Assembly (NCBI RefSeq): GCF_041200025.1
Contig: NZ_CP165628.1
Location: 2,790,001-2,854,000, forward strand
Direction: 5' to 3'
DNA length: 64,000 nt
Source: Rouxiella sp. WC2420
GTDB taxonomy: Bacteria > Pseudomonadota > Gammaproteobacteria > Enterobacterales > Enterobacteriaceae
Shown one piece after another: positions 12,871 to 21,700 of the stretch. The translations under genes were made by a program, and so were the position numbers. The stretch's first letter is position 1, and the number at the start of each line of letters is the position of its first letter. The notes beneath the pieces are model-generated. The model worked only from the letters and a program-made list of their open reading frames with translations. It was not told the DNA's origin and did no database searches.

Positions 12871-12985
12871 AGCCATTGGCGCTGTAACAAGGCGGCAACT
12901 AAATGAGTCCCGATGAGCTGACAAAAGTCAGTGATTCGGGCGAGTGAAGGAAGTCAACGCAGGTACGGCGTCTAGGGCGAAGCCA
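12871..12985. repeat. single diverged ERIC-like element
   Basis: This stretch between hrpA and azoR carries the same elements as the array at 20035: CATTGGCG, TGTAACAAGGCGGCAA, TCCCGATGAGCTGAC, AGTCAGTGATTCGGG and TCAACGC. The order and core resemble the ERIC (IRU) repeat of enterobacteria. It differs from the array copies at many positions, so it is an older, independent copy. The rest of the 358-bp gap should hold the hrpA and azoR promoters. Confidence 0.75.
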
Positions 12986-13119
12986 AAAGGTTGTTCAAAA
13001 TATTTGGATGTAGATCTCGAAATATTGCACTATCACTCAATGAATTTTATCAATAAAGTAATGAACATTCTCGGGACAATTCGTCCCTGTATGACCCACA
13101 CTCTGTGAAGGAATTTTAA

Positions 13120-13737
<618 letters not shown>

Positions 13738-13824
13738 TTTGGCAATTTTATTACCGGCTAATTAATTTTAGAATTTCGTGTCAGCCGGTAGTGATGCAAT
13801 AATCTGTTCTGATAAATAACTATT

Positions 13825-13850
13825 ACGCGCCCACTGTGGCGCGTTTCTTT
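13825..13850 (+). terminator. intrinsic terminator of azoR
   Basis: ACGCGCC and GGCGCGT form a 7-bp GC-rich stem with a 6-base loop, followed by TTTCTTTT. Confidence 0.85.
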
Positions 13851-13972
13851 TGCCTTTTTTGATATATTTTTAAACCTCTAATTATCTATTTCATTAATCC
13901 ATTATAGCCTACACCCTTGACTTCGACTTTATTGTACCAGTAAAAATGGAGCCATTTTAAAAAAGGATTATC

Positions 13973-15595
13973 ATGAAATATATAAAATATCACTCAGGGG
14001 ATTCCTTTAAAATAAATATAAAAATCAGCCTCAGCCACGGCATTTTATTAGTTTTTGCAACGTTCTCTTCTTCGAATTTTGCTACGGCAGATTTACCGTT
14101 TTATGATCCAATACTTTACTCACTCAAGCCCGAAGCCGCACTCCATGCTCCAGTAATGAATACAGCTGCGGTTATGTATCATTCGATAAAATTGGACAGC
14201 GGCAAAACTCTGAATTACAAAGTCACCACCGGGCATATTACTACCCGTCCCACCGACAATGGACCTGCTGCATCGGTGTTTTATACGGCCTATACGGCAG
14301 AAACAGACAAGCCAAATACCCGTGCGCTGACGTTTTTCTTTGGTGGCGGCTGGAACGGTCCCGGAACACCGATGCAGCTTAACTATTGGGGCCCGATGCG
14401 GCTGTTCAACAATACGGGCACGGCGGAGTCGCCAGTTTTTCCTCTTGCTCCTGCTGCCGACACCCTTCTTGATCAATCAGATTTGATATATATCGACAGA
14501 CCCATGGTCGGCTATTCGCAGGCGATTCTTCCCGCAAAAAACCGTGATTTTGACTCGATGGAGGGCGATAGTGATGTGCTGAGAGATTTTATTAGCGAAT
14601 ATATTCGCCTCAACGGTAAACAGGCTTCACCAAAATATCTTTATAGTGGGTCACAAGGCGGTGAGCGTTCGGCCATTCTGGCGAATAAACTCTTTGCGGC
14701 GCATATTTCTCTTGATGGCATTATTCTGCACTCACCATCCACCATGAATTATAATGCTTCTTGCGACGATAACATTAATGATGTTACCAATGATCGCAAA
14801 CCTAGCCACCACTGCGCAGATTATATTCCTACATTGGCCGCCACCAGTTATTATTACGGCATCGCGGGTAAAGGAATGACGTTTGAACACTTCATGTCAG
14901 ACGTTAATAACTTTGTCGATAACACTTATATTCCCCAAGAGTTAGCGGCATTGCGTGAAGAAAAAGAACTGCCGGAAAAAACTGTGCTGAAACTGTTGTC
15001 AATAACCGGTTTTAGCCGTGAATCACTCGAAGAGTTCCCCTATTTTTGGACCTTTAGAGACCCAAAGATGACTTACATCGACGCGGCCAATCTCAAATGT
15101 GCTTCATACAATGATACTTCGCCGGATTGCCCGTACCAGCCCAATGACATGCGCCGCAGAAAAGATGCGCCAGGGGCACATGGCTTTAACGGCAATCTGT
15201 ATACCCGTCTGGAAGAATTTTTTACCCAGTCGCTGGGTTACACCAGCAGAGTAAAATTTACCTGTTGGGATGGGCCGGAGCAGTGCGAGAAAATGTCACC
15301 ACCTACTGAAAAGATCACGCTAAAGCGCGTGCCGAAGAGCATTTCTAGCGTCATGCCCTACTGGCGACAGGCGATGCGTGACAACAAGAAGTTACGCCTG
15401 CTGAACATTGGCGGTTATTACGACTTTACCGTGCCCTTCCATGCGATTTTACGCGACTTTGCCGACCCAGAGCTCGACCAGACGCGGATTCAAAACGTGA
15501 TTCTGCACAATGGTCATAATATCAGTCACGTCAGCAGTCCGGTACGAGCCGAGATAAAAACTCTGGTTACCCGTTTCTATCAGAGAATTAATTAA
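13973..15595 (+). CDS. exported S10-like serine carboxypeptidase / alpha-beta hydrolase
   Basis: A 540-residue exported hydrolase. A signal peptide with an unusually long polar N-region precedes a hydrophobic core (about 22-33), with cleavage near ATA/DL (39). The S10 layout is visible: GGGWNGPG with GPMR (oxyanion region, about 124-143), DLIYIDRPMVGYSQA (170-184, matching the family's FxDxPxGxGxS), a nucleophile elbow SGSQGG with Ser227, then a late Asp (about 484 in GYYDFTVP) and His515 in HNGH. The elbow differs from the classical GESYGG, so the enzyme may have altered specificity. AAGGA precedes the ATG. It stands alone between conserved genes and is an accessory gene relative to E. coli. 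Confidence 0.82.
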   Translation: MKYIKYHSGDSFKINIKISLSHGILLVFATFSSSNFATADLPFYDPILYSLKPEAALHAPVMNTAAVMYHSIKLDSGKTLNYKVTTGHITTRPTDNGPAASVFYTAYTAETDKPNTRALTFFFGGGWNGPGTPMQLNYWGPMRLFNNTGTAESPVFPLAPAADTLLDQSDLIYIDRPMVGYSQAILPAKNRDFDSMEGDSDVLRDFISEYIRLNGKQASPKYLYSGSQGGERSAILANKLFAAHISLDGIILHSPSTMNYNASCDDNINDVTNDRKPSHHCADYIPTLAATSYYYGIAGKGMTFEHFMSDVNNFVDNTYIPQELAALREEKELPEKTVLKLLSITGFSRESLEEFPYFWTFRDPKMTYIDAANLKCASYNDTSPDCPYQPNDMRRRKDAPGAHGFNGNLYTRLEEFFTQSLGYTSRVKFTCWDGPEQCEKMSPPTEKITLKRVPKSISSVMPYWRQAMRDNKKLRLLNIGGYYDFTVPFHAILRDFADPELDQTRIQNVILHNGHNISHVSSPVRAEIKTLVTRFYQRIN

Positions 15596-15608
15596 TGAGT
15601 TAATCCGT

Positions 15609-15634
15609 GCGCACCTCACCCTTGCAAGGTGCGC
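15609..15634. terminator. hairpin between convergent genes
   Basis: GCGCACCT pairs with AGGTGCGC (8 bp, 10-base loop). It lies between the ends of the S10-like gene and ydbL. There is no T tract on either side, so termination is uncertain. Confidence 0.45.
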
Positions 15635-15640
15635 CGTGCC

Positions 15641-15979
15641 CTACTTTTGCAACCACTGGCCGTTGATGCCGCGCACATATTCACCCTTGCCCGCACGCTG
15701 AACCAGCTTTTGCCCGGCAAGTTTCGCCACATCGCCGGTGCTGACCTGATTATTCTCTGCCAACTGCCGATACTGCTGTTCGCGCGCCTGATTAATACGA
15801 GTCACCAAGGCCTGAGTTTGCGCGCCCTGTTTCACCGGGGCCAGATAGCCCGACAACGTTTCCCCCACCAGCCCTTGCTGCTTGGCCTGTTCGACAGTCA
15901 ATGCCAAAGCCGCATTGCACCATAAACTGCCGCAGAGCAGCATCAACATCAGCAAGCCTTTGTTTTTCAGAAATTTCAT
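15641..15979 (-). CDS. ydbL: YdbL periplasmic DUF1318 protein
   Basis: A 112-residue exported protein. The signal peptide ends at ALA (26), followed by a DUF1318 domain with LTVEQAKQQGLVGE and the later INQAREQQYRQLAEN helix. The last gene of ydbH-ynbE-ydbL, 11 bases after ynbE. YdbL is known to assist the YdbH-YnbE envelope bridge, which acts with TamB and YhdP in moving phospholipids to the outer membrane. Identity follows from family and synteny. Confidence 0.93.
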   Translation of the reverse strand: MKFLKNKGLLMLMLLCGSLWCNAALALTVEQAKQQGLVGETLSGYLAPVKQGAQTQALVTRINQAREQQYRQLAENNQVSTGDVAKLAGQKLVQRAGKGEYVRGINGQWLQK

Positions 15980-15990
15980 AACGCAGTTCC

Positions 15991-16185
15991 TTAGAAAAGA
16001 TCGCTCTTGTTCTTCAACAAATCTTCGACGTCTTTATCAACCTTGATGTGGATTTCATGCTCGATTTTGACGTTCATATTGATGGTGATTGGCGCGGTCG
16101 GGGTTGCAATCTCGATGCGCGGAACGCACCCGCTGAGCATTAACGGCAGCGAGACGGCAGTTATACAGGCCATTATCGACTTCAT
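15991..16185 (-). CDS. ynbE: YnbE outer-membrane lipoprotein
   Basis: A 64-residue lipoprotein. The lipobox LSGC places the lipidated Cys at residue 20. The mature part alternates hydrophobic and charged residues (INMNVKIEHEIHIKV), fitting a short beta-strand partner that stacks onto YdbH. Its ATG overlaps the ydbH stop by 4 bases, so translation is coupled. In E. coli, YnbE multimers link YdbH to the outer membrane. Confidence 0.94.
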   Translation of the reverse strand: MKSIMACITAVSLPLMLSGCVPRIEIATPTAPITINMNVKIEHEIHIKVDKDVEDLLKNKSDLF

Positions 16186-18872
16186 TTTTCATTCCTTAAT
16201 TCGTTGTCTTTGCCAACGGCAGCAGACTGTCTTGACACAGTGAGCTGTTGTTGCAGCCATTCCTGTAAACTGTCGCCAAAGCGCAGACTGCGCCACAGCT
16301 GATAAACGTTTTCCTGATGGGTGTAATTGAGGTGAATTTCCTTTTTATGATGATCGGTATTGTTAACACCGTAAACCTGTGCCGCCATGGTTAACTCGCC
16401 AAGATTATCCAGGCTGACTTTGGCATACGAACGTTGAATTTCGAGATATTGCAGCAGCTGAATAACCAATCCGTTAGCGATATTGCCGCCCGCCATGGCT
16501 TTGGCAAAATCCGTGTCCAGACGCAGCGTCAGGCCGCCATCGTTGGCAATCCAGCCATCGTGGATAAGCCAGCGCGGGTTATCGACGTACAGCGGCAATT
16601 CGCCGTTAACCTTGCCAGACATCGCCAACTGTTTAGGTTTCAGGGCGGTGAACAGCGCGCTAAGGTCAATTTTTTGCAATTTGAGCACGGCCGCGTCGTG
16701 CTGCGGTAAGCGCAAAGCCGAGAGGCTGATATGGCCGAACAAAGCATCCATGCCGACATCGGTCAACCGCAAAGGTGACTTCTCACTCCATGGGTAACTG
16801 CCCTGCAACTTGGCAGTGATGTTTTGCATCGGGAATAAGTTATTCAGTTCGCCAATCTTCAGGCTAACGGGCGACTTGGTGCCAAAGTTCCAGACCTGGT
16901 TTTTTAGCCGATAAGATAAAGAAAAGTCCAGCCCGCTGAGGTCGCCGTCTTTCAACCACATGCTGCCATCTTTAACCACCCAGTGGCCACCGGCAATAAA
17001 TCCCTGGCCCCGCGCGGCAGAAAATGCCGACTGGGCATAGAAAAGCCCCCCACGGAGTTTGATATTCAGGTCTGGCGTCAGCAAGGTCTGAAAAGCGGTA
17101 AGATCTTGCCTTGGCCACCAGCCCTGACCCCGCAATCGCTCGCCGTCCCAGCGACCAGCCAGACGAACCGGCCCGATTGGCAAGGCTTCGAGCTGGCCTT
17201 TCAGGGTGATATTGGTCGGATTATCGCCCTTAAACGCCAGCTGCAGTGTGGCCGGAGGCAGATATCCACCGTTTTCAAAAGCGATCCTTTTCGCCACTAA
17301 ACTCAGCTCGCCGTTAAAATCCGGCTGCGAAACTGGCAGCACCTGGCGGTAACGCTCGGGAACGGGTCGCTGCCATACCACCGGCTGCGTCAGTGTCAGG
17401 CGCGGCGCATCAACACTGACCAGCCCGTATTGCAGGTGATTGAATCCGGCAGAAAGTTTGCCCAGCGTCAGCTGATTGTCGTGCCAGGTGCCTTTCCCCG
17501 TGACATCCCAGCTTCCGTCCAAAGGCGGCAATGAACCGTTGCCCCAATAGTTGAAATCCCAATTACCATTATCAAGCCAAAAATTTTGTGATTTACCATT
17601 GAGATGCAGGTCGAAGCTGCCCCAGTAATTGTCTTTTGCCTTAACAATCGCCTGCAGCGGCCCGCTAACGCCATTGGCGCTAAGTTTAACCCCTGCCAAC
17701 GGCCAGCGCGCATCCTGCAAATTGAGAGACGGCGTTGGCTTGCCCCACGCGCGCAGCAGCGCACCACTGTGCAAGGCAACAAGCGGATTTAATATCGAGC
17801 CGGTTAAGGTTCCAGGGAAAGAGGCGCTGAGAGAAATCTGCGCCAGGTTAGCCTGCCCGGTCAACTGGAAAGTTATATTGCTGTCCAGCAACCCAACTTG
17901 GCCTGGTCCCAGTGTTAATACTGCATTGGCTTTACCATTGTGCCCCTGAGTCAGCACGTTCAGGCGGCCGCTGAGGGTAGTCTGATTAAAACTATCGCTC
18001 CAATTATTCAGAGTCAGATTGAGTCCGCCGGAAAGCGGCTGTTCGGCATAAGGCCAACGCCACTGACCTTGAGTGATTTCAATCTGTTTATCGCCCAACG
18101 TCCACGGCATACTGACCAGCGGCTGTACAGTGCCCTGCTCGACGAGCTTTAATTCACCCTTTTTATCCTGCCAATTCAGGCTGATATCCAACGGATGAGG
18201 CACCACCGCAGTACGAAGTTGGCCTCGCAACTCGCCCTGCAACGGCAAGCTGTTCAATGCGGCAGGAACGGTAAGCTGACCAGAAAGCTGAATCGGGTCG
18301 CTGCCACCGGGCGGCGTCAGGCTGAGTGAATGAATGGCGAGTTGACGCTGATTATCCAAATCGGCATCAAAACTCAAAGCCGCCCCCTGATAGCGCAATT
18401 TCTGGGTTTTCCCATCATTAATCAGCAGCAACTTTCCGGCATACTGCTGCCAGGGCATCACATTGAACTCACCAATTTGCAGTTGGCCAAGCGGCAGCTG
18501 TTTTTGAATATCTGGCAGAGAAACAGGATCACCCGCCCCTTCACTGGCCGGTAATTTACTCAGGCAAGTCGTATCAAGACTCAATTGCTCAAGCTGGAGA
18601 TGCCAACCGTCAGGCTGTTTTTGCAAGCTGACGTTTTGCGCATCGGCCAGCACGCACTGATCGGCCAGATAACGCGCATCTGGCAGCTGCCAACCGCCCT
18701 GCGACCAATGAGGAGGGGATGATAAAACCAGTTTTGTTCCCGCAGGCAACCAGTGTTTAGCAACCATGGGCAGCCACTGCGGCAAGGTTTTCCACAGTAT
18801 TGCCAACACTAGTGCCAGACTCACGACGACCGCCAACAGCGTCAAGATGAGTTGTTTACGTCCTTTCCTCAT
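16182..18872 (-). CDS. ydbH: YdbH AsmA-like inter-membrane lipid transport protein
   Basis: An 896-residue inner-membrane-anchored periplasmic protein. One N-terminal helix (about 8-30) is followed by a long beta-rich region of repeated amphipathic strands typical of AsmA-like bridges. E. coli YdbH is of similar size. YdbH, TamB and YhdP are partly redundant for glycerophospholipid transport to the outer membrane. AGGA lies 7 bases before the ATG. First gene of the three-gene operon, divergent from ldhA. Confidence 0.95.
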   Translation of the reverse strand: MRKGRKQLILTLLAVVVSLALVLAILWKTLPQWLPMVAKHWLPAGTKLVLSSPPHWSQGGWQLPDARYLADQCVLADAQNVSLQKQPDGWHLQLEQLSLDTTCLSKLPASEGAGDPVSLPDIQKQLPLGQLQIGEFNVMPWQQYAGKLLLINDGKTQKLRYQGAALSFDADLDNQRQLAIHSLSLTPPGGSDPIQLSGQLTVPAALNSLPLQGELRGQLRTAVVPHPLDISLNWQDKKGELKLVEQGTVQPLVSMPWTLGDKQIEITQGQWRWPYAEQPLSGGLNLTLNNWSDSFNQTTLSGRLNVLTQGHNGKANAVLTLGPGQVGLLDSNITFQLTGQANLAQISLSASFPGTLTGSILNPLVALHSGALLRAWGKPTPSLNLQDARWPLAGVKLSANGVSGPLQAIVKAKDNYWGSFDLHLNGKSQNFWLDNGNWDFNYWGNGSLPPLDGSWDVTGKGTWHDNQLTLGKLSAGFNHLQYGLVSVDAPRLTLTQPVVWQRPVPERYRQVLPVSQPDFNGELSLVAKRIAFENGGYLPPATLQLAFKGDNPTNITLKGQLEALPIGPVRLAGRWDGERLRGQGWWPRQDLTAFQTLLTPDLNIKLRGGLFYAQSAFSAARGQGFIAGGHWVVKDGSMWLKDGDLSGLDFSLSYRLKNQVWNFGTKSPVSLKIGELNNLFPMQNITAKLQGSYPWSEKSPLRLTDVGMDALFGHISLSALRLPQHDAAVLKLQKIDLSALFTALKPKQLAMSGKVNGELPLYVDNPRWLIHDGWIANDGGLTLRLDTDFAKAMAGGNIANGLVIQLLQYLEIQRSYAKVSLDNLGELTMAAQVYGVNNTDHHKKEIHLNYTHQENVYQLWRSLRFGDSLQEWLQQQLTVSRQSAAVGKDNELRNEK

Positions 18873-19018
18873 GAAATATCCTGATATTTTCTTAACGCTT
18901 GCAAGATAGCATAAAATCTCACTTTACATTCGCTTGCCCTTTGTCTCAGCGAAAGCGGGATGCTAGTTTTAATACAGGTTTCTCGTTAATGGACTAATAA
19001 CTTGTCGGAGCACAAATT

Positions 19019-20011
19019 ATGAAGATAGCGGTTTATGGAACCAAAAATTACGACAAAAAGTATTTTGAGCTGGTGAATCAACGCTACGGCTACGAATTAG
19101 TTTTCTTTGATTTTATGTTAACTTTGCCGACGGCAAAAACGGCAGCCGGATGTGATGCCGTGTGCATTTTTGTTAATGACGACGGTGGCCCAGAAGTTTT
19201 GCAAGAGCTGGCCTCGCTGGGTATCAAAAAACTGGCCTTGCGCTGTGCCGGTTTTAACAACGTTGATCTCACTGCCGCTAAAGAGCTGGGTATCGATGTT
19301 GTTCGCGTCCCGGCTTACTCTCCCGAAGCGGTGGCGGAACATGCAGTGGGGCTGATGCTGTGCCTTAACCGGCACATTCACCGCGCTTACCAACGCACTC
19401 GCGAGGCTAACTTTTCCCTGGAAGGGCTAACCGGTTTTAACATGTATCAACGGACAGTGGGGATTATTGGTACCGGTAAGATTGGCCTGGCGGCACTGCG
19501 TATATTAAAAGGTTTTGGCATGCGCCTGCTGGCTTTTGATCCCTACCCTAACCCGCTGGCAGTGGAATTAGGAGCAGAATATGTTGATCTCGCTACTCTT
19601 TATGCCGAGTCTGACGTTATTTCGCTTCACTGTCCGTTAACTGCCGATAATCATCATCTGCTCAATGAAGCATCATTTAGCCAGATGAAAGATGGCGTGA
19701 TGATCATCAACACCAGCCGCGGTGCTTTGCTCGATGCCAGCGCGGCCATTGACGCCTTGAAACAGCAGAAGATTGGCGCTTTGGGAATGGACGTTTACGA
19801 GAATGAACGCGACCTGTTCTTCGAGGATAATTCCAATGAAGTCGTACTCGACGACGTTTTCCGCCGCCTTTCATCCTGTCACAATGTGCTGTTTACTGGC
19901 CATCAGGCGTTTCTGACTAGCGAAGCCCTGACAAGCATTTCAGAAACGACACTCAGCAATCTTGCACAAATAGCCAACGGCGAGCTATGCCCAAACAGTG
20001 TGACAGTCTAA
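19019..20011 (+). CDS. ldhA: fermentative D-lactate dehydrogenase LdhA
   Basis: A 330-residue cytoplasmic NAD-dependent enzyme that reduces pyruvate to D-lactate. The Rossmann motif GTGKIG is at 151-156. The catalytic Arg234 (NTSRG), Glu263 (DVYENE) and His295 (TGHQ) are all present, one position off the E. coli numbering. The start is preceded by a GGAG-type site. It is divergent from ydbH, as in E. coli. An array of ERIC-like elements starts 24 bases after the stop and may form the transcript end. Confidence 0.97.
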   Translation: MKIAVYGTKNYDKKYFELVNQRYGYELVFFDFMLTLPTAKTAAGCDAVCIFVNDDGGPEVLQELASLGIKKLALRCAGFNNVDLTAAKELGIDVVRVPAYSPEAVAEHAVGLMLCLNRHIHRAYQRTREANFSLEGLTGFNMYQRTVGIIGTGKIGLAALRILKGFGMRLLAFDPYPNPLAVELGAEYVDLATLYAESDVISLHCPLTADNHHLLNEASFSQMKDGVMIINTSRGALLDASAAIDALKQQKIGALGMDVYENERDLFFEDNSNEVVLDDVFRRLSSCHNVLFTGHQAFLTSEALTSISETTLSNLAQIANGELCPNSVTV

Positions 20012-20034
20012 TAATATTCACAGCTTTAAAAGAT

Positions 20035-20512
20035 CCATTAACGTTGTGACAAGGCGGTAAAAGCGTGAAGCCCGATGAGCTGACACCCGTCAGTGATTCG
20101 GGTGAACGAATGTAGCCAACGCAGTCACGGCGTCAAGGTAAACCAGCATTCCTCAAAGCCATTGGCGTTGTGACAAGGCGGCAAAAGCGTGAATCCCGAT
20201 GAGCTGACACCCGTCAGTGATTCGGGTGAACGAATGTAGCCAACGCAGTCACGGCGTCAAGAGAAACCAGCATTCCTCAAAGCCATTAACGTTGTGACAA
20301 GGCGGCAAAAGCGTGAAGCCCGATGAGCTGACACCCGTCAGTGATTCGGGTGAACGAATGTAGCCAACGCAGTCAAGGCGTCAAGGGGAAACCAGCATTC
20401 CTTAAAGCCATTGGCGTTGTGACAAGGCGGCAAAAGAGTGAATCCCGATGAGCTGACACCCGTCAGTGATTCGGGTGAACGAATGTAGCCAACGCAGTCA
20501 CGGCGTCAAGGG
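20035..20512. repeat. four tandem ERIC-like elements
   Basis: Four copies lie head to tail, with the shared GTTGTGAC starting at 20043, 20167, 20291 and 20416 (period 124, 124, 125). Each holds GTGAAGCCC or GTGAATCCC, GATGAGCTGAC, GTCAGTGATTCGGGTGAACG and TAGCCAACGCAGTCA, close to the ERIC core. Units 1 and 3 share TAACG with GAAGCCC, and units 2 and 4 share TGGCG with GAATCCC, so the array is ABAB and arose by duplication of a two-unit block. It fills the gap between convergent ldhA and ydbJ and would be in both 3' untranslated regions. Confidence 0.9.
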
Positions 20513-20522
20513 AGACGAGGAA

Positions 20523-20795
20523 TTAGGAGCAGGTGCCATTCATGACAGCCTCTTGCGCGCAACGACGCCCGTTCGACATCTGACACATGCCTACCGAAGT
20601 GCCATCAAGCTGACGAGTAAGCTGAAGGCTGCCGCCGACCATTGAACAGGCCGCTGAAGCAGGACCGTTATTGAGGCTACGAGCAATATTGAAACTATTG
20701 GCTTGCTGAGGAACATCTGCTGTTTCTTTATGACTGCTGCACGCAGCTAAAACTAGCGTAGCGCCAGCCAGTAGAATTCGTAACGCTGTTCTCAT
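20523..20795 (-). CDS. ydbJ: YdbJ-like DUF333 lipoprotein
   Basis: A 90-residue small lipoprotein. The lipobox LAAC gives lipidated Cys19. A DUF333 domain follows, with ASAACSMVGGSL and MCQMSNGRRCAQEAVMNGTC; the four Cys in this part are characteristic. E. coli carries ydbJ in the same ldhA neighbourhood. The stop lies 10 bases from the ERIC array. Function is unknown beyond the envelope location. Confidence 0.85.
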   Translation of the reverse strand: MRTALRILLAGATLVLAACSSHKETADVPQQANSFNIARSLNNGPASAACSMVGGSLQLTRQLDGTSVGMCQMSNGRRCAQEAVMNGTCS

Positions 20796-21043
20796 CGTCC
20801 CTGCTCCTGGATGATTGTTTGGATAATATTAACGAATGTCATCATAGCCGAGCTTTTCTGCTAGCGTCGAGCCCTGGAAAGAAGTAAATAGCCAGTTTTC
20901 TTAAAAATTTATATCTTGATACAGATTATTTCTCTTTGTTATCCATTATGGTCATGAAAATGACATTCATTAACCCGATTTTCTTCTTAAGTCACATAAA
21001 ATACAGTCGGAGAATGAAATAATAACAGCAGGAGGAAATAACT

Positions 21044-21700
21044 ATGCTGACAGATCTTTTATTGCGAATTGCCTTAGCCGGGATCTTGGGTGGATTAATC
21101 GGTATTGAAAGACAGCTGCGAGCCAAAGAAGCCGGATTACGTACTCATATTTTGGTCGGTATTGGCAGTGCCATGTTTATGATTGTTTCTAAATACGGTT
21201 TTGAAGATATTCTTAGCCAGACTCATGTCAGTTTCGACCCCAGTCGCGTAGCGGCTCAGGTTGTTAGCGGGATGGGTTTTCTTGGCGCAGGGACCATTAT
21301 CATTCAGAAGCAGATAGTTAAAGGGCTGACCACGGCTGCAGGTCTTTGGGTCACTGCGGCAATCGGCCTGGTGATTGGTAGCGGTCTCTATCAGATTGGT
21401 ATTTACGGGACGCTATTAACCCTGCTGGTGCTTGAAGTATTCCGCCAAATAAGTAACCGCTTTATTGGTCATCACCATTTGATTGAAGTTCGTCTTAAAC
21501 CACAAAGTGTGCCACAGGTTTTAATCCAGCTGCAAAAAATGCGTATCCGCCCCGGGCATATTAAGGTTAGTCAAAAAGATGACGATGAAAATAAGTGTGA
21601 CCTGATTATTGATGTTGTTTTATCGCCTCGTCAAAAGATTGAAGCTTTATATGAGGCAATATTGTCGGTCGAAGGCATTAAGCGTATCGACGTGAATTAA
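21044..21700 (+). CDS. MgtC/SapB-family inner-membrane protein
   Basis: A 218-residue membrane protein. The family pattern LLRIALAGILGGLIGIERQ is at residues 5-23 and conserved helices follow at about 38-55, 70-92 and 100-128. A soluble ACT-like C-terminal domain spans 145-218. MgtC proteins help bacteria survive low magnesium and the host vacuole, and modulate the F-type ATP synthase in Salmonella; YhiD is the E. coli homologue. GGAGG lies before the ATG. Its stop overlaps the stop of the convergent alginate-lyase-like gene by 3 bases. I do not name it mgtC because paralogues are common. Confidence 0.88.
   Translation: MLTDLLLRIALAGILGGLIGIERQLRAKEAGLRTHILVGIGSAMFMIVSKYGFEDILSQTHVSFDPSRVAAQVVSGMGFLGAGTIIIQKQIVKGLTTAAGLWVTAAIGLVIGSGLYQIGIYGTLLTLLVLEVFRQISNRFIGHHHLIEVRLKPQSVPQVLIQLQKMRIRPGHIKVSQKDDDENKCDLIIDVVLSPRQKIEALYEAILSVEGIKRIDVN

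Noticed and set aside
20035-20512. The tandem repeats as a CRISPR array
   Set aside because: The units are 124-125 bp and nearly identical along their whole length, with no variable spacers and no cas genes; they match ERIC-like elements.
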